Assembly: GCA_030040335.1 (NCBI GenBank) | Contig: JASHTX010000098.1 | Coordinates: 1-18,260, forward strand | Length of the DNA: 18,260 bases | From: Microcaldota archaeon | GTDB taxonomy: Archaea > Micrarchaeota > Micrarchaeia > Micrarchaeales > CABMGC01 | Direction of reading: 5' to 3' | Part shown: one piece after another, positions 1 to 5,394 of the stretch | How positions within the stretch are numbered: position 1 is the stretch's first letter | How the letters are laid out: each line of letters begins with the position of its first letter | Notes under the pieces: model-generated | The model's input: the letters and a program-made list of their open reading frames with translations, nothing else | Told to the model about the DNA's origin: nothing | Database searches by the model: none | Made by a program: the position numbers and the translations under genes

Positions 1-48
1 GGCATATTCCTTGGCTTCATTGTGGGCTTTTTGGTAAACCTGATCTAG
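1..48 (+). CDS. C-terminal end of a probable membrane protein (partial)
   Basis: The first frame of the + strand is open from base 1 and ends at a TAG at 46-48. The 15 visible residues read GIFLGFIVGFLVNLI, a strongly hydrophobic stretch that looks like the last transmembrane helix of a membrane protein whose body lies outside the window. The stop overlaps by three bases the stop of the convergent HD-domain gene, in keeping with the packed tail-to-tail arrangement seen elsewhere here. Fifteen codons are too few to name a family, and a chance open frame cannot be excluded. Confidence 0.4.
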   Translation, partial: GIFLGFIVGFLVNLI

Positions 49-629
49 TCTTTGCCAAGGACGGCAAGCTTCGCCTTCTTGTATATGTAAACAAGATCCT
101 TGCTTTTTATCCTTCTCCCCGCGGATACGAAGAAGTCTCTGGCCCGTTTTTTCTGCGCAGCATTGTAAGGCGCATGCGCAAGCAGCTCTATTATGTAATC
201 AAGAGCGTCTATCTCCTTAACCAGCTTCGCCTCCCTTGTCTTTCCTTCCTCAAGCTCGCGCCACAAAGACAGGAAGCTCTTTCTGTCTTTATTCGGCAGG
301 TAGGAGAGAAGCTTCAGCGTGTCCCTGTGTTCAAGAAACTGTTTCCTCTTGTTTGTCACGGTCTGCTTCCTTTCATCAGAATTAGTTGCAATATCGCCGG
401 TTATCGACTCATGAATATCGTGCATAAGTGCCATGGCCATGCACCAATCCGCATCCAGTCCCATCCTTTGAGCGAATATGTAGGAAAGAAGCGCGGTACT
501 GAAAGAATGATCTGCCACGTGCTCTCCTATTGGCAGCCTCCAGACGACCCAGCCCGACCTCTTGGTCTCCTTTATGGCATTCGTTTTGACCATGAATCTG
601 ATTATTGAGTCGAGTTCCTTGTGTTGCAT
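45..629 (-). CDS. HD-domain nucleotide phosphohydrolase (YfbR/HDDC2-like)
   Basis: This is an HD-superfamily metal-dependent phosphohydrolase of the YfbR/HDDC2 type, whose characterised members remove phosphate from deoxynucleoside 5'-monophosphates. Numbered from the upstream GTG, the metal ligands are visible: H44 in ADHSF, H73-D74 in LMHDIHE, E77, D82 in GDI and a later D144 in KEIDALD. Length (194-197 residues) fits the family. I prefer the ATG at 629 because GGTG at 639-636 sits six bases before it as a ribosome site; the GTG at 638, three bases after the rad50 stop, is the alternative. The gene is the second member of a rad50 operon on the minus strand. A role in nucleotide clean-up next to a DNA-repair gene is an inference. 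The substrate cannot be read from sequence. Confidence 0.85.
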   Translation of the reverse strand: MQHKELDSIIRFMVKTNAIKETKRSGWVVWRLPIGEHVADHSFSTALLSYIFAQRMGLDADWCMAMALMHDIHESITGDIATNSDERKQTVTNKRKQFLEHRDTLKLLSYLPNKDRKSFLSLWRELEEGKTREAKLVKEIDALDYIIELLAHAPYNAAQKKRARDFFVSAGRRIKSKDLVYIYKKAKLAVLGKD

Positions 630-641
630 CAAAAGCACCAG

Positions 642-2948
642 TCAGTAGGCTTCAACGCTCGTGCCACCGCTCTCCTCCTTATTCCTTGAGAGCACGTAGA
701 TTCTTGCGTTCACAACCTGCTTCAGCATCTCATCATGGGTTATTATGAATACCTGGTCGACAATCTTCGGCAGTACCTCATTTATCGCCTTCACGAACTT
801 GCTCAGCCCCTGCTGGTCTATATTGTGGGTCGGCTCGTCGAGTATTATCCACCTCAGATTAGGGACCAGCACTTTTGCAAAAGCCACTCTCATGGCCAGG
901 CACGCAACGCTCTTCTCTCCTCCGCTCGCAATTGTATCGACGTTTTCCCATTCGGATCCGCTGCCTCGTGCAGTCTTGACTTTAAGCATGTAGTCCTCAG
1001 CTGTGGGCTCTAAAATAAGGCTATGATAATCGCCATAAGGGTAGAGTTCTGGCCATATCTCGTGCATTATGTCGTTTATCGAACCAATCAGTTTAGTTCT
1101 CAGCGTTGTCTGCGTCTGCTCGAGGGCGTTCTTGAAGTCCGTTATGCTCTCCACCACTTTCCTTTTACGTTTTACTTCATCTTGCATCTTGTCTACAGCA
1201 TCTATCTCCTTCCGCTTTTCTTCCAGCTGAGCCGCCCTTTCCTTTTCAGACTCTGCATTCGCATCAAGTCTTGTGCTTAGCTCCTTGGATTTCACGCTCA
1301 ATGAAGTCAGCTCGTCCTGGAGTTTATCTATTGTCTGTTCGCTTACTTCTATTTTCCCATGCTCTTCCTCTCTCTCCTTGATTTCTTTGCTGTCTTTTGC
1401 TTTTTCCTCTATGTAGCCCTCCCTTCTCTCGGCTGTTTCCTTCTCTGCCTCCAGCTTTGCTACATCATCTTTCGCCTTTACCGCAGCGCTCTTGGCATCA
1501 TCCTTCTTCTTTTTCAGTTTCGAGTTCTCTTCTTTCTCCTTCTCTTCCTTCTCCTTCAGGTCCCTTACCTTCTTGTCAACATCTCCCTGCTCCTTCAGCC
1601 TTTCCTCGATCCTGTTCAGGCCCTCGACTTCCTTCTTGCCAGTTTCCACTTCTTTCTCAAGCCTCTCTACAATTGCTTTCTGCTTCTCTATCTCCCCTTC
1701 AAGCCTTCCAACTTCCTTTTCCCTTTCCTCAAGTATCTTGTTTTTCAGTTTTTCATCCAATTCCCGTTCGCAGACAGGGCACTTGTCCCAGTGCTTCTTA
1801 AGTTCATCAAGCCACCTTTTGTTCTCGTTCCGCTGTGCAACCGCTGAATCCCTTTCCGCTCCGCGTTTTTTGGCCTCTTCAGCGTTCTTCTTAACCATCT
1901 CCTCGAGCTCGGCTCTGTTCCTCTTGGCAAGTTCCTTGCGCAGTTTCTCGCGTTCATCGAGTTCCTTGCTCGCACTTCTGAGCTCTGCCTCTGTGTGTGC
2001 CAGTTGCTGGAAAGAGCTCTTTTCCTCTTCCTCGGCAGCTTTTTCTTTTTTGCTGAATGCTTCGAAGTTGGCGCTCGCTTCCTTTAGCTTCTTCACCAGA
2101 GTGCCCTTCTCTCCCACACCTTTCTTTTCTATCTTTTCTATCTCCTTCTCGATGATCGCCATCCTGCTTTTCAGTTCTGCGATCTGCTTGGCAAGCAGTG
2201 TTTTCCTGGAAAAAGCCTCTTTTGTTTCCTTCAGTTTCTTTTCTGCAGAACTCTTCTCCTTCTCATTGCCTTTCAGCTCTTCTTCCAGAGATTTCCTTTC
2301 CTTGTGTGCCTGGTCTATCTGTTCCAGAATCGCTTTGTGCTGCTCTTTCAACCTGTTTACGTCGAAACCAGCGATTGTCTTCTCACTCTCGCTCGCCATG
2401 TCTTTTATCTTGTTTATCAGCGTTGTTGCGTTTTCCTGTGCTGTCGCAAACTTGTCCAGCCCAAGGAGCTCGTCTATCTGCTTCTTCCTGTCTCTCGGAG
2501 GCAGCTCCAGAAAATAGGTGAGCCTGTTCTGTTCCGAGTATATGGCCCTGGAGAAAAGGTCGTAATCTACCTTCAGTATCTTCTCGACTTCCTCGTTTAC
2601 CCTTTGTGGTTGCGATTGCAGATAAGCTCCTTCCTTTGCGAGTGTTGCCTTGCTTGATCCGTTAAGCTCTAGTGTCCTTTCAATCGTATAGGCTACGCCA
2701 TCCAGCGCAAACTCCAGCTTGACGCTGCCCCTGTTCTTCTGCTCTGGCCTGTTCATTATTATCTCATCAACAGCCACGCGCCTGTGCTGTATTGCAGGAT
2801 AAGTCCCAAAGAGTGCAAATGAGATCGCATCCATTATGCTGCTCTTTCCGGAGCCCATCGGTCCGAGCAGTATGTTGGTGCCCTTGGAAAACCTCAGCTT
2901 GGTTTCCTCGTGCGTCTTCCAGTTCTTGAGCTCGATAGAATCGATCAT
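642..2948 (-). CDS. rad50: DNA double-strand break repair ATPase Rad50
   Basis: Rad50 is the SMC-like ATPase of the Mre11-Rad50 complex that tethers and processes DNA ends. The protein (768 residues) opens with a Walker A, GPMGSGKSS, at residues 29-37. A long charged coiled coil follows, interrupted near the middle by the zinc hook CPVC (C390, C393) that joins two Rad50 molecules. The coil then returns to the C-terminal lobe with the ABC signature SGGEKS at 675-680 and Walker B ILDEPTHNID just after. It is somewhat shorter than the roughly 850-900 residues usual in archaea, so the coiled-coil arms are short. The ATG start follows GGGGGC, and a TATA box lies at 2990-2997. No mre11, herA or nurA gene is present here, although these usually cluster with archaeal rad50. 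The HD phosphohydrolase follows directly. Confidence 0.96.
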   Translation of the reverse strand: MIDSIELKNWKTHEETKLRFSKGTNILLGPMGSGKSSIMDAISFALFGTYPAIQHRRVAVDEIIMNRPEQKNRGSVKLEFALDGVAYTIERTLELNGSSKATLAKEGAYLQSQPQRVNEEVEKILKVDYDLFSRAIYSEQNRLTYFLELPPRDRKKQIDELLGLDKFATAQENATTLINKIKDMASESEKTIAGFDVNRLKEQHKAILEQIDQAHKERKSLEEELKGNEKEKSSAEKKLKETKEAFSRKTLLAKQIAELKSRMAIIEKEIEKIEKKGVGEKGTLVKKLKEASANFEAFSKKEKAAEEEEKSSFQQLAHTEAELRSASKELDEREKLRKELAKRNRAELEEMVKKNAEEAKKRGAERDSAVAQRNENKRWLDELKKHWDKCPVCERELDEKLKNKILEEREKEVGRLEGEIEKQKAIVERLEKEVETGKKEVEGLNRIEERLKEQGDVDKKVRDLKEKEEKEKEENSKLKKKKDDAKSAAVKAKDDVAKLEAEKETAERREGYIEEKAKDSKEIKEREEEHGKIEVSEQTIDKLQDELTSLSVKSKELSTRLDANAESEKERAAQLEEKRKEIDAVDKMQDEVKRKRKVVESITDFKNALEQTQTTLRTKLIGSINDIMHEIWPELYPYGDYHSLILEPTAEDYMLKVKTARGSGSEWENVDTIASGGEKSVACLAMRVAFAKVLVPNLRWIILDEPTHNIDQQGLSKFVKAINEVLPKIVDQVFIITHDEMLKQVVNARIYVLSRNKEESGGTSVEAY

Positions 2949-2989
2949 CTGAAGCCCCCAAACAGCAGCGGCTATACATCGATTCTAAA

Positions 2990-2997
2990 CTATATAA
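2990..2997 (-). promoter_or_regulatory. TATA box of the rad50 operon
   Basis: Read on the minus strand, TTATATAG lies about 45 bases before the rad50 ATG. With the archaeal spacing of about 26 bases the transcript would begin near 2968, leaving a leader of about 20 bases that contains the G-rich run at 2959-2955. Confidence 0.5.
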
Positions 2998-3026
2998 TCC
3001 TTTCAGGAGATTGGTAGCCTGCAGCC

Positions 3027-3722
3027 TTATGGCCTTCTTAGCACTTCAGGGTTCAACTGCTGCACTACCCACATCGGATCGCTTTCTAGTGCTCGAGCCT
3101 TCACTGGATTGAAAAGCGTAGGCGCATCTTTTGATTTGTAAATCAGGCCTTTGGGATACTCTAGTGTGCCAGAAAGCACGTTATGCCTCTTCACCATTGC
3201 ATTTAATGCAATGAAAGCTTGCGCGCCCGAAAGATTGCTGTCCCACAAATCGAGCACTTCCTTCGACTTGTCTATATCTGCTTCTGCAATAGTGCGCAAA
3301 TCCCTTTCAGGCTTGAGCTGTTGTTCAAGTTTCTCCTTTTGGGCCCGCAGTGAATTTATTTTATCTTTCCTGAAACTTTTACCCCACCCAGTTTCTGCCT
3401 TAGCAAGATCTTGTGTAACCTTTTCGTAGCGCGATGATAACGTGTCTGGTTTCCCATCCGAGTAAACTCTACCTCCAGTTCTTTGGTGTAGCTCGAGATA
3501 TCTTCCTACACTTTCCAAAGCTTTGTAATAGGTGCTATCAGCCTCTCTGACGAAAGAGGTGAGTAGTTTTTCAGTAAGTCCTATTCTTTCTGTAGCAGCG
3601 TTAAGAGCAGCATCTAGAGAGGGCGCCTTCCTTATTTTTTCTGTAAGAGCCTTTGACGCAATCTTGAATTCTGCTGCTTCAGTTCCAAGTTGTTTGACTG
3701 TGGACTGTGCTGGCGTTGACAT
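3027..3722 (-). CDS. Uncharacterised coiled-coil-rich protein
   Basis: I do not recognise a family. From the ATG at 3722 the product is 231 residues, mostly charged and helical, with a predicted coiled-coil stretch in the middle (around the RAQKEKLEQQL segment). It has no signal peptide, membrane segment, cysteine cluster or nucleotide-binding motif. An ATG ten codons upstream, at 3752, is also in frame. The downstream one is preferred because GTGAT sits directly before it, and the TATA-like TTTATTAA at 3759-3752 would put the transcript start near 3729, which is downstream of the first ATG. The gene is monocistronic, lies 78 bases upstream of rad50 on the same strand and diverges from the Mut7-C gene. 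A lineage-specific protein seems likely. A link to Rad50 is possible from position only. Confidence 0.7.
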   Translation of the reverse strand: MSTPAQSTVKQLGTEAAEFKIASKALTEKIRKAPSLDAALNAATERIGLTEKLLTSFVREADSTYYKALESVGRYLELHQRTGGRVYSDGKPDTLSSRYEKVTQDLAKAETGWGKSFRKDKINSLRAQKEKLEQQLKPERDLRTIAEADIDKSKEVLDLWDSNLSGAQAFIALNAMVKRHNVLSGTLEYPKGLIYKSKDAPTLFNPVKARALESDPMWVVQQLNPEVLRRP

Positions 3723-3751
3723 TAAATCACATTTAACTATTATTTTCCCCA

Positions 3752-3775
3752 TTAATAAACATTGATATTATTTTC
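3752..3775. promoter_or_regulatory. Compact divergent promoter region
   Basis: About 70 bases separate the preferred starts of two divergent genes (3722 on minus, 3793 on plus). On minus, TTTATTAA at 3759-3752 is a plausible TATA box for the coiled-coil gene. On plus, the A/T-rich ATATTATTT around 3765-3773 lies about 26 bases before the ATG at 3793, which suggests a nearly leaderless Mut7-C transcript. Confidence 0.4.
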
Positions 3776-3792
3776 AGACGAATAGAGCAGAC

Positions 3793-4311
3793 ATGGTGAA
3801 AATCTACGCAGATGTCATGCTTGCCAAGCTTGCAAGGTGGCTCCGGCTTGCTGGAATAAGGGCGGTAAACGTGCCCTACGAGGATGATACCAGAATACTC
3901 CTGCTTGTTGGAAAAGAAAAGGCCGTACTCCTTACCTCCGATGAGCAGCTCTTCCTCAGAGCACGTAAGCAAAAAACAGAAGTACTGCTTGTCCCAGAAG
4001 CAGGCATAGAGTACCAGCTTGCTTTTGTCTCAGAGGTCATGGGAGTCAGGATAAGGAAGAATCCTGCAGAAGTATGCCCTGTCTGCGGCTCAGGTCTGGT
4101 GAAACTGGGCAAAAACATGGCAGTAAAAATGGTGCCGCTGCAAGCTCGTTCTCACTATAGGGCGTTTTACTTCTGCAAATACTGCCGCAAGGCTTACTGG
4201 CACGGCAGCCACTGGAAAGAGATAGGGAAAAGGCTGGCAAAAGCTGGCAGGATGAGAATAAGCAAGAGAGATCTCACATCAGGCTCTCTTCCAAGACCTC
4301 GACTTCGTTGA
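3793..4311 (+). CDS. Mut7-C RNase-domain protein with zinc ribbon (DUF82)
   Basis: This is a stand-alone archaeal Mut7-C domain protein: a PIN-like fold N-terminal part followed by a zinc ribbon, named after the C-terminal part of the Mut-7 exonuclease and predicted to act on RNA. Visible features are the typical opening with D7 and LAKLARWLR, acidic residues D31-D32 and D50 (in LTSDEQ), the two cysteine pairs CPVC (C95, C98) and CKYC (C128, C131), and the family signature YWHGSHW at 135-141. At 172 residues it is normal length, with a short basic tail. The ATG follows a presumed TATA by about 26 bases. Its last 38 bases overlap the end of the convergent aEF-1beta gene. The RNA substrate is unknown. 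Confidence 0.88.
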   Translation: MVKIYADVMLAKLARWLRLAGIRAVNVPYEDDTRILLLVGKEKAVLLTSDEQLFLRARKQKTEVLLVPEAGIEYQLAFVSEVMGVRIRKNPAEVCPVCGSGLVKLGKNMAVKMVPLQARSHYRAFYFCKYCRKAYWHGSHWKEIGKRLAKAGRMRISKRDLTSGSLPRPRLR

Positions 4312-4519
4312 CTCCTGGAATCGCCTTTAGCGCAGCCTCTATCTCGGAGCTGCCCTGGGTGTCATCATGAACAAAAAGAACCTTGATGGTTTTTATGCCA
4401 AAAGCAACGTCTTCAAGCTGGGAGCCCTTCGGCTTCAGCTTCTCCACAATCTCCTTCCTGACGCTCTCTTCCTTTCCATTTTCAGCATAAATTCTAAAGA
4501 GAACAGCAACCGTTCCCAT
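4274..4519 (-). CDS. ef1b: Translation elongation factor aEF-1beta (GDP/GTP exchange factor)
   Basis: aEF-1beta recharges aEF-1alpha by exchanging its GDP for GTP during protein synthesis. The 81-residue product has the usual size and the ferredoxin-like pattern of the family: an N-terminal strand VAVLFRIYAE, the conserved FGIKTIKVLFVHDD centre and the closing IPGVNEVEVLE. I start it at the ATG at 4519, not the in-frame TTG three bases earlier, because this ATG overlaps the TGA of the upstream zinc-ribbon gene as TGATG, a classic coupled start. The 3' end overlaps the convergent Mut7-C gene by 38 bases, so the two mRNAs would be complementary there. Confidence 0.93.
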   Translation of the reverse strand: MGTVAVLFRIYAENGKEESVRKEIVEKLKPKGSQLEDVAFGIKTIKVLFVHDDTQGSSEIEAALKAIPGVNEVEVLEESLM

Positions 4520-4686
4520 CAAGGTCCCTCAAACTTGCATTCTGCGCATTTGTACTTGTTGTAGGTTTCCCTGCAGTGCTTGCACCTCACCAGATTGGAG
4601 CTGCCGCACTTCGGGCACTTGAATTCTGTATACTCGGCAGTAAGCCTACCGCAGGAACTGCATATCTTACCGGCTAATGGTCCCAT
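4519..4686 (-). CDS. Small zinc-ribbon protein coupled to aEF-1beta (DUF1610-like)
   Basis: This 55-residue protein begins MGPLAGKICSSCG and ends KFEGP. It contains four CxxC knuckles, CSSC (C9, C12), CPKC (C24, C27), CKHC (C34, C37) and CAEC (C47, C50), enough to bind two zinc ions. Small four-knuckle proteins of this kind, ending in a glycine-proline tail, are widespread in archaea and are commonly encoded directly upstream of aEF-1beta, as here. The stop and the aEF-1beta start share one base (TGATG), so the two are almost certainly co-translated. A role in translation or ribosome function follows from that linkage only. The ATG at 4686 lies about 30 bases after a TATA-like CTTAAATAAG. Confidence 0.88.
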   Translation of the reverse strand: MGPLAGKICSSCGRLTAEYTEFKCPKCGSSNLVRCKHCRETYNKYKCAECKFEGP

Positions 4687-4714
4687 TTTGCCACTTCAGG
4701 AGTTGCAAATAGAA

Positions 4715-4724
4715 TCTTATTTAA
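4715..4724. promoter_or_regulatory. Near-palindromic TATA element between divergent genes
   Basis: The sequence CTTATTTAAG reads CTTAAATAAG on the other strand. On minus it would set a start near 4693, just before the zinc-ribbon ATG at 4686. On plus it would set a start near 4745, just before the tRNA-Arg gene at 4751. A second A/T run, AAATATATAAAA at 4731-4742, is too close to the tRNA to be its TATA box but could serve the minus-strand operon with a longer leader. Confidence 0.4.
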
Positions 4725-4750
4725 GCAGCAAAATATATAAAAAGGAAGGA

Positions 4751-4825
4751 GGGCACGTGGTGTAACTTGGATAGCACGGCAGCTTGCGGAGCTGTTGGTT
4801 GCGGGTTCAAATCCCGCCGTGCCCG
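4751..4825 (+). tRNA. tRNA-Arg (anticodon GCG)
   Basis: A complete cloverleaf of 75 bases can be folded by hand. Acceptor GGGCACG pairs with CGTGCCC, the D stem is GTGT/GCAC with G18-G19 at 4769-4770, and the anticodon stem is GCAGC/GCTGT with loop TTGCGGA. The anticodon GCG at 4786-4788 reads CGC (Arg). The variable loop has 5 bases and the T arm is GCGGG-TTCAAAT-CCCGC. Discriminator base G; CCA is not encoded; no intron. The last 27 bases plus the next A recur in degraded form at 5367-5394. Confidence 0.93.
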
Positions 4826-4826
4826 A
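4799..4826 (+). repeat. Direct repeat, copy 1 (tRNA-Arg 3' end, att-like)
   Basis: These 28 bases cover the T arm, the 3' acceptor strand and the discriminator of tRNA-Arg. They match 5367-5394 in the same orientation at 26 of 28 positions. Both differences lie in the T loop and stem (A to G, and C to T). Confidence 0.85.
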
Positions 4827-4855
4827 TCAGTCAATTCTGATAAGGGATCTTCTTG

Positions 4856-5341
4856 ATGAGCGCCAAGGACTTGGTAATAAAAGTGGCAGGACCTGAAGAG
4901 GCAAGTACAATACATCATGTAATTATGGATGCATATGCAGAATACAAAACAAGACAGATACCATCAAGCGCCTTGGATGAGACACAGCACTCTATAAGTA
5001 AAGAGCTTTCGTCAGGACATGAGTCAGCAGCGATATGCTGGTTTGATAAAAAGCCAATAGGCGTGGTAAAGTTCCATACAGACAATGGGCTATATTTTTC
5101 CAGGCTTTCTGTGATATCAGAATTCCGCAGAAAAGGAGTTGCTACAGAGATAATTAACTGGTTGGAGAGGTATGCAAAGAGCTTGGGGGAAAGCATAATC
5201 TGGTGTAAAGTTAGAAAGGATGAAACTCAGAATGTCAGGCTATATTCAAAACTTGGTTTCTCTGTTGTTGGTGAAACGACTCTTATAAAAGGGAGTAATA
5301 CGCGTTTGTCTCTTGTGATTATGAGCAAATCGCTGAAATAA
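4856..5341 (+). CDS. GNAT-family N-acetyltransferase
   Basis: The 161-residue product is a single GNAT domain, which transfers the acetyl group of acetyl-CoA to an amine. The central strand YFSRLSVI (80-87) leads into the acetyl-CoA pyrophosphate-binding loop EFRRKGVA (89-96, the Q/RxxGxA motif), then the helix EIINWLERYAKSLG. The late segment VRLYSKLGFSVVGE is the usual N..a..lY.k.GF motif of the fold. The ATG at 4856 is chosen over the TTG directly before it. The substrate cannot be told. The gene stands alone between the two tRNA-end repeats, and its base composition differs from its neighbours, so it was probably acquired. It could be a protein or small-molecule acetylase, or a detoxifying enzyme. 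Confidence 0.88.
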   Translation: MSAKDLVIKVAGPEEASTIHHVIMDAYAEYKTRQIPSSALDETQHSISKELSSGHESAAICWFDKKPIGVVKFHTDNGLYFSRLSVISEFRRKGVATEIINWLERYAKSLGESIIWCKVRKDETQNVRLYSKLGFSVVGETTLIKGSNTRLSLVIMSKSLK

Positions 5342-5366
5342 AAATTGTCAGATTCACCTATCGAGA

Positions 5367-5394
5367 TTGCGGGTTCAGATCCTGCCGTGCCCGA
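5367..5394 (+). repeat. Direct repeat, copy 2 (displaced tRNA-Arg 3' fragment)
   Basis: This is a 28-base copy of the tRNA-Arg 3' end with two substitutions. The T stem still folds, with one G-U pair, but the bases before 5367 show no similarity to the 5' part of the tRNA, so it is not a tRNA gene. The antisense strand supplies the last codons and the stop of the neighbouring dehydrogenase gene. Confidence 0.8.

Larger units (their letters stand above)
4826..5394 (+). mobile_element. Probable remnant of a tRNA-targeted integrated segment
   Basis: The stretch lies between an intact tRNA-Arg and a second partial copy of the tRNA 3' end, the arrangement left when an element recombines into a tRNA gene and restores the tRNA at one end. 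Its only gene is a GNAT acetyltransferase whose codons are visibly richer in A and T than those of the flanking genes. No integrase or replication gene remains, so it would be a decayed element or a minimal cargo island. A local duplication with later insertion is an alternative. Confidence 0.5.

Noticed and set aside
1492..2517. Long serine/phenylalanine-rich open frame on + (341 codons)
   Set aside because: It is the antisense of the Lys/Glu-rich coiled-coil part of rad50, where reversed AAG/GAG/GAA codons read as Ser, Phe and Leu. It has no start signals and a biased composition.
4731..4742. AAATATATAAAA as the TATA box of tRNA-Arg
   Set aside because: It is only about 15 bases from the tRNA 5' end, so transcription would start inside the tRNA. 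CTTATTTAAG further upstream fits the spacing.
5340..5394. A second tRNA gene at the 28-base repeat
   Set aside because: Only the T arm and 3' acceptor strand are present. The bases upstream do not form D or anticodon arms.
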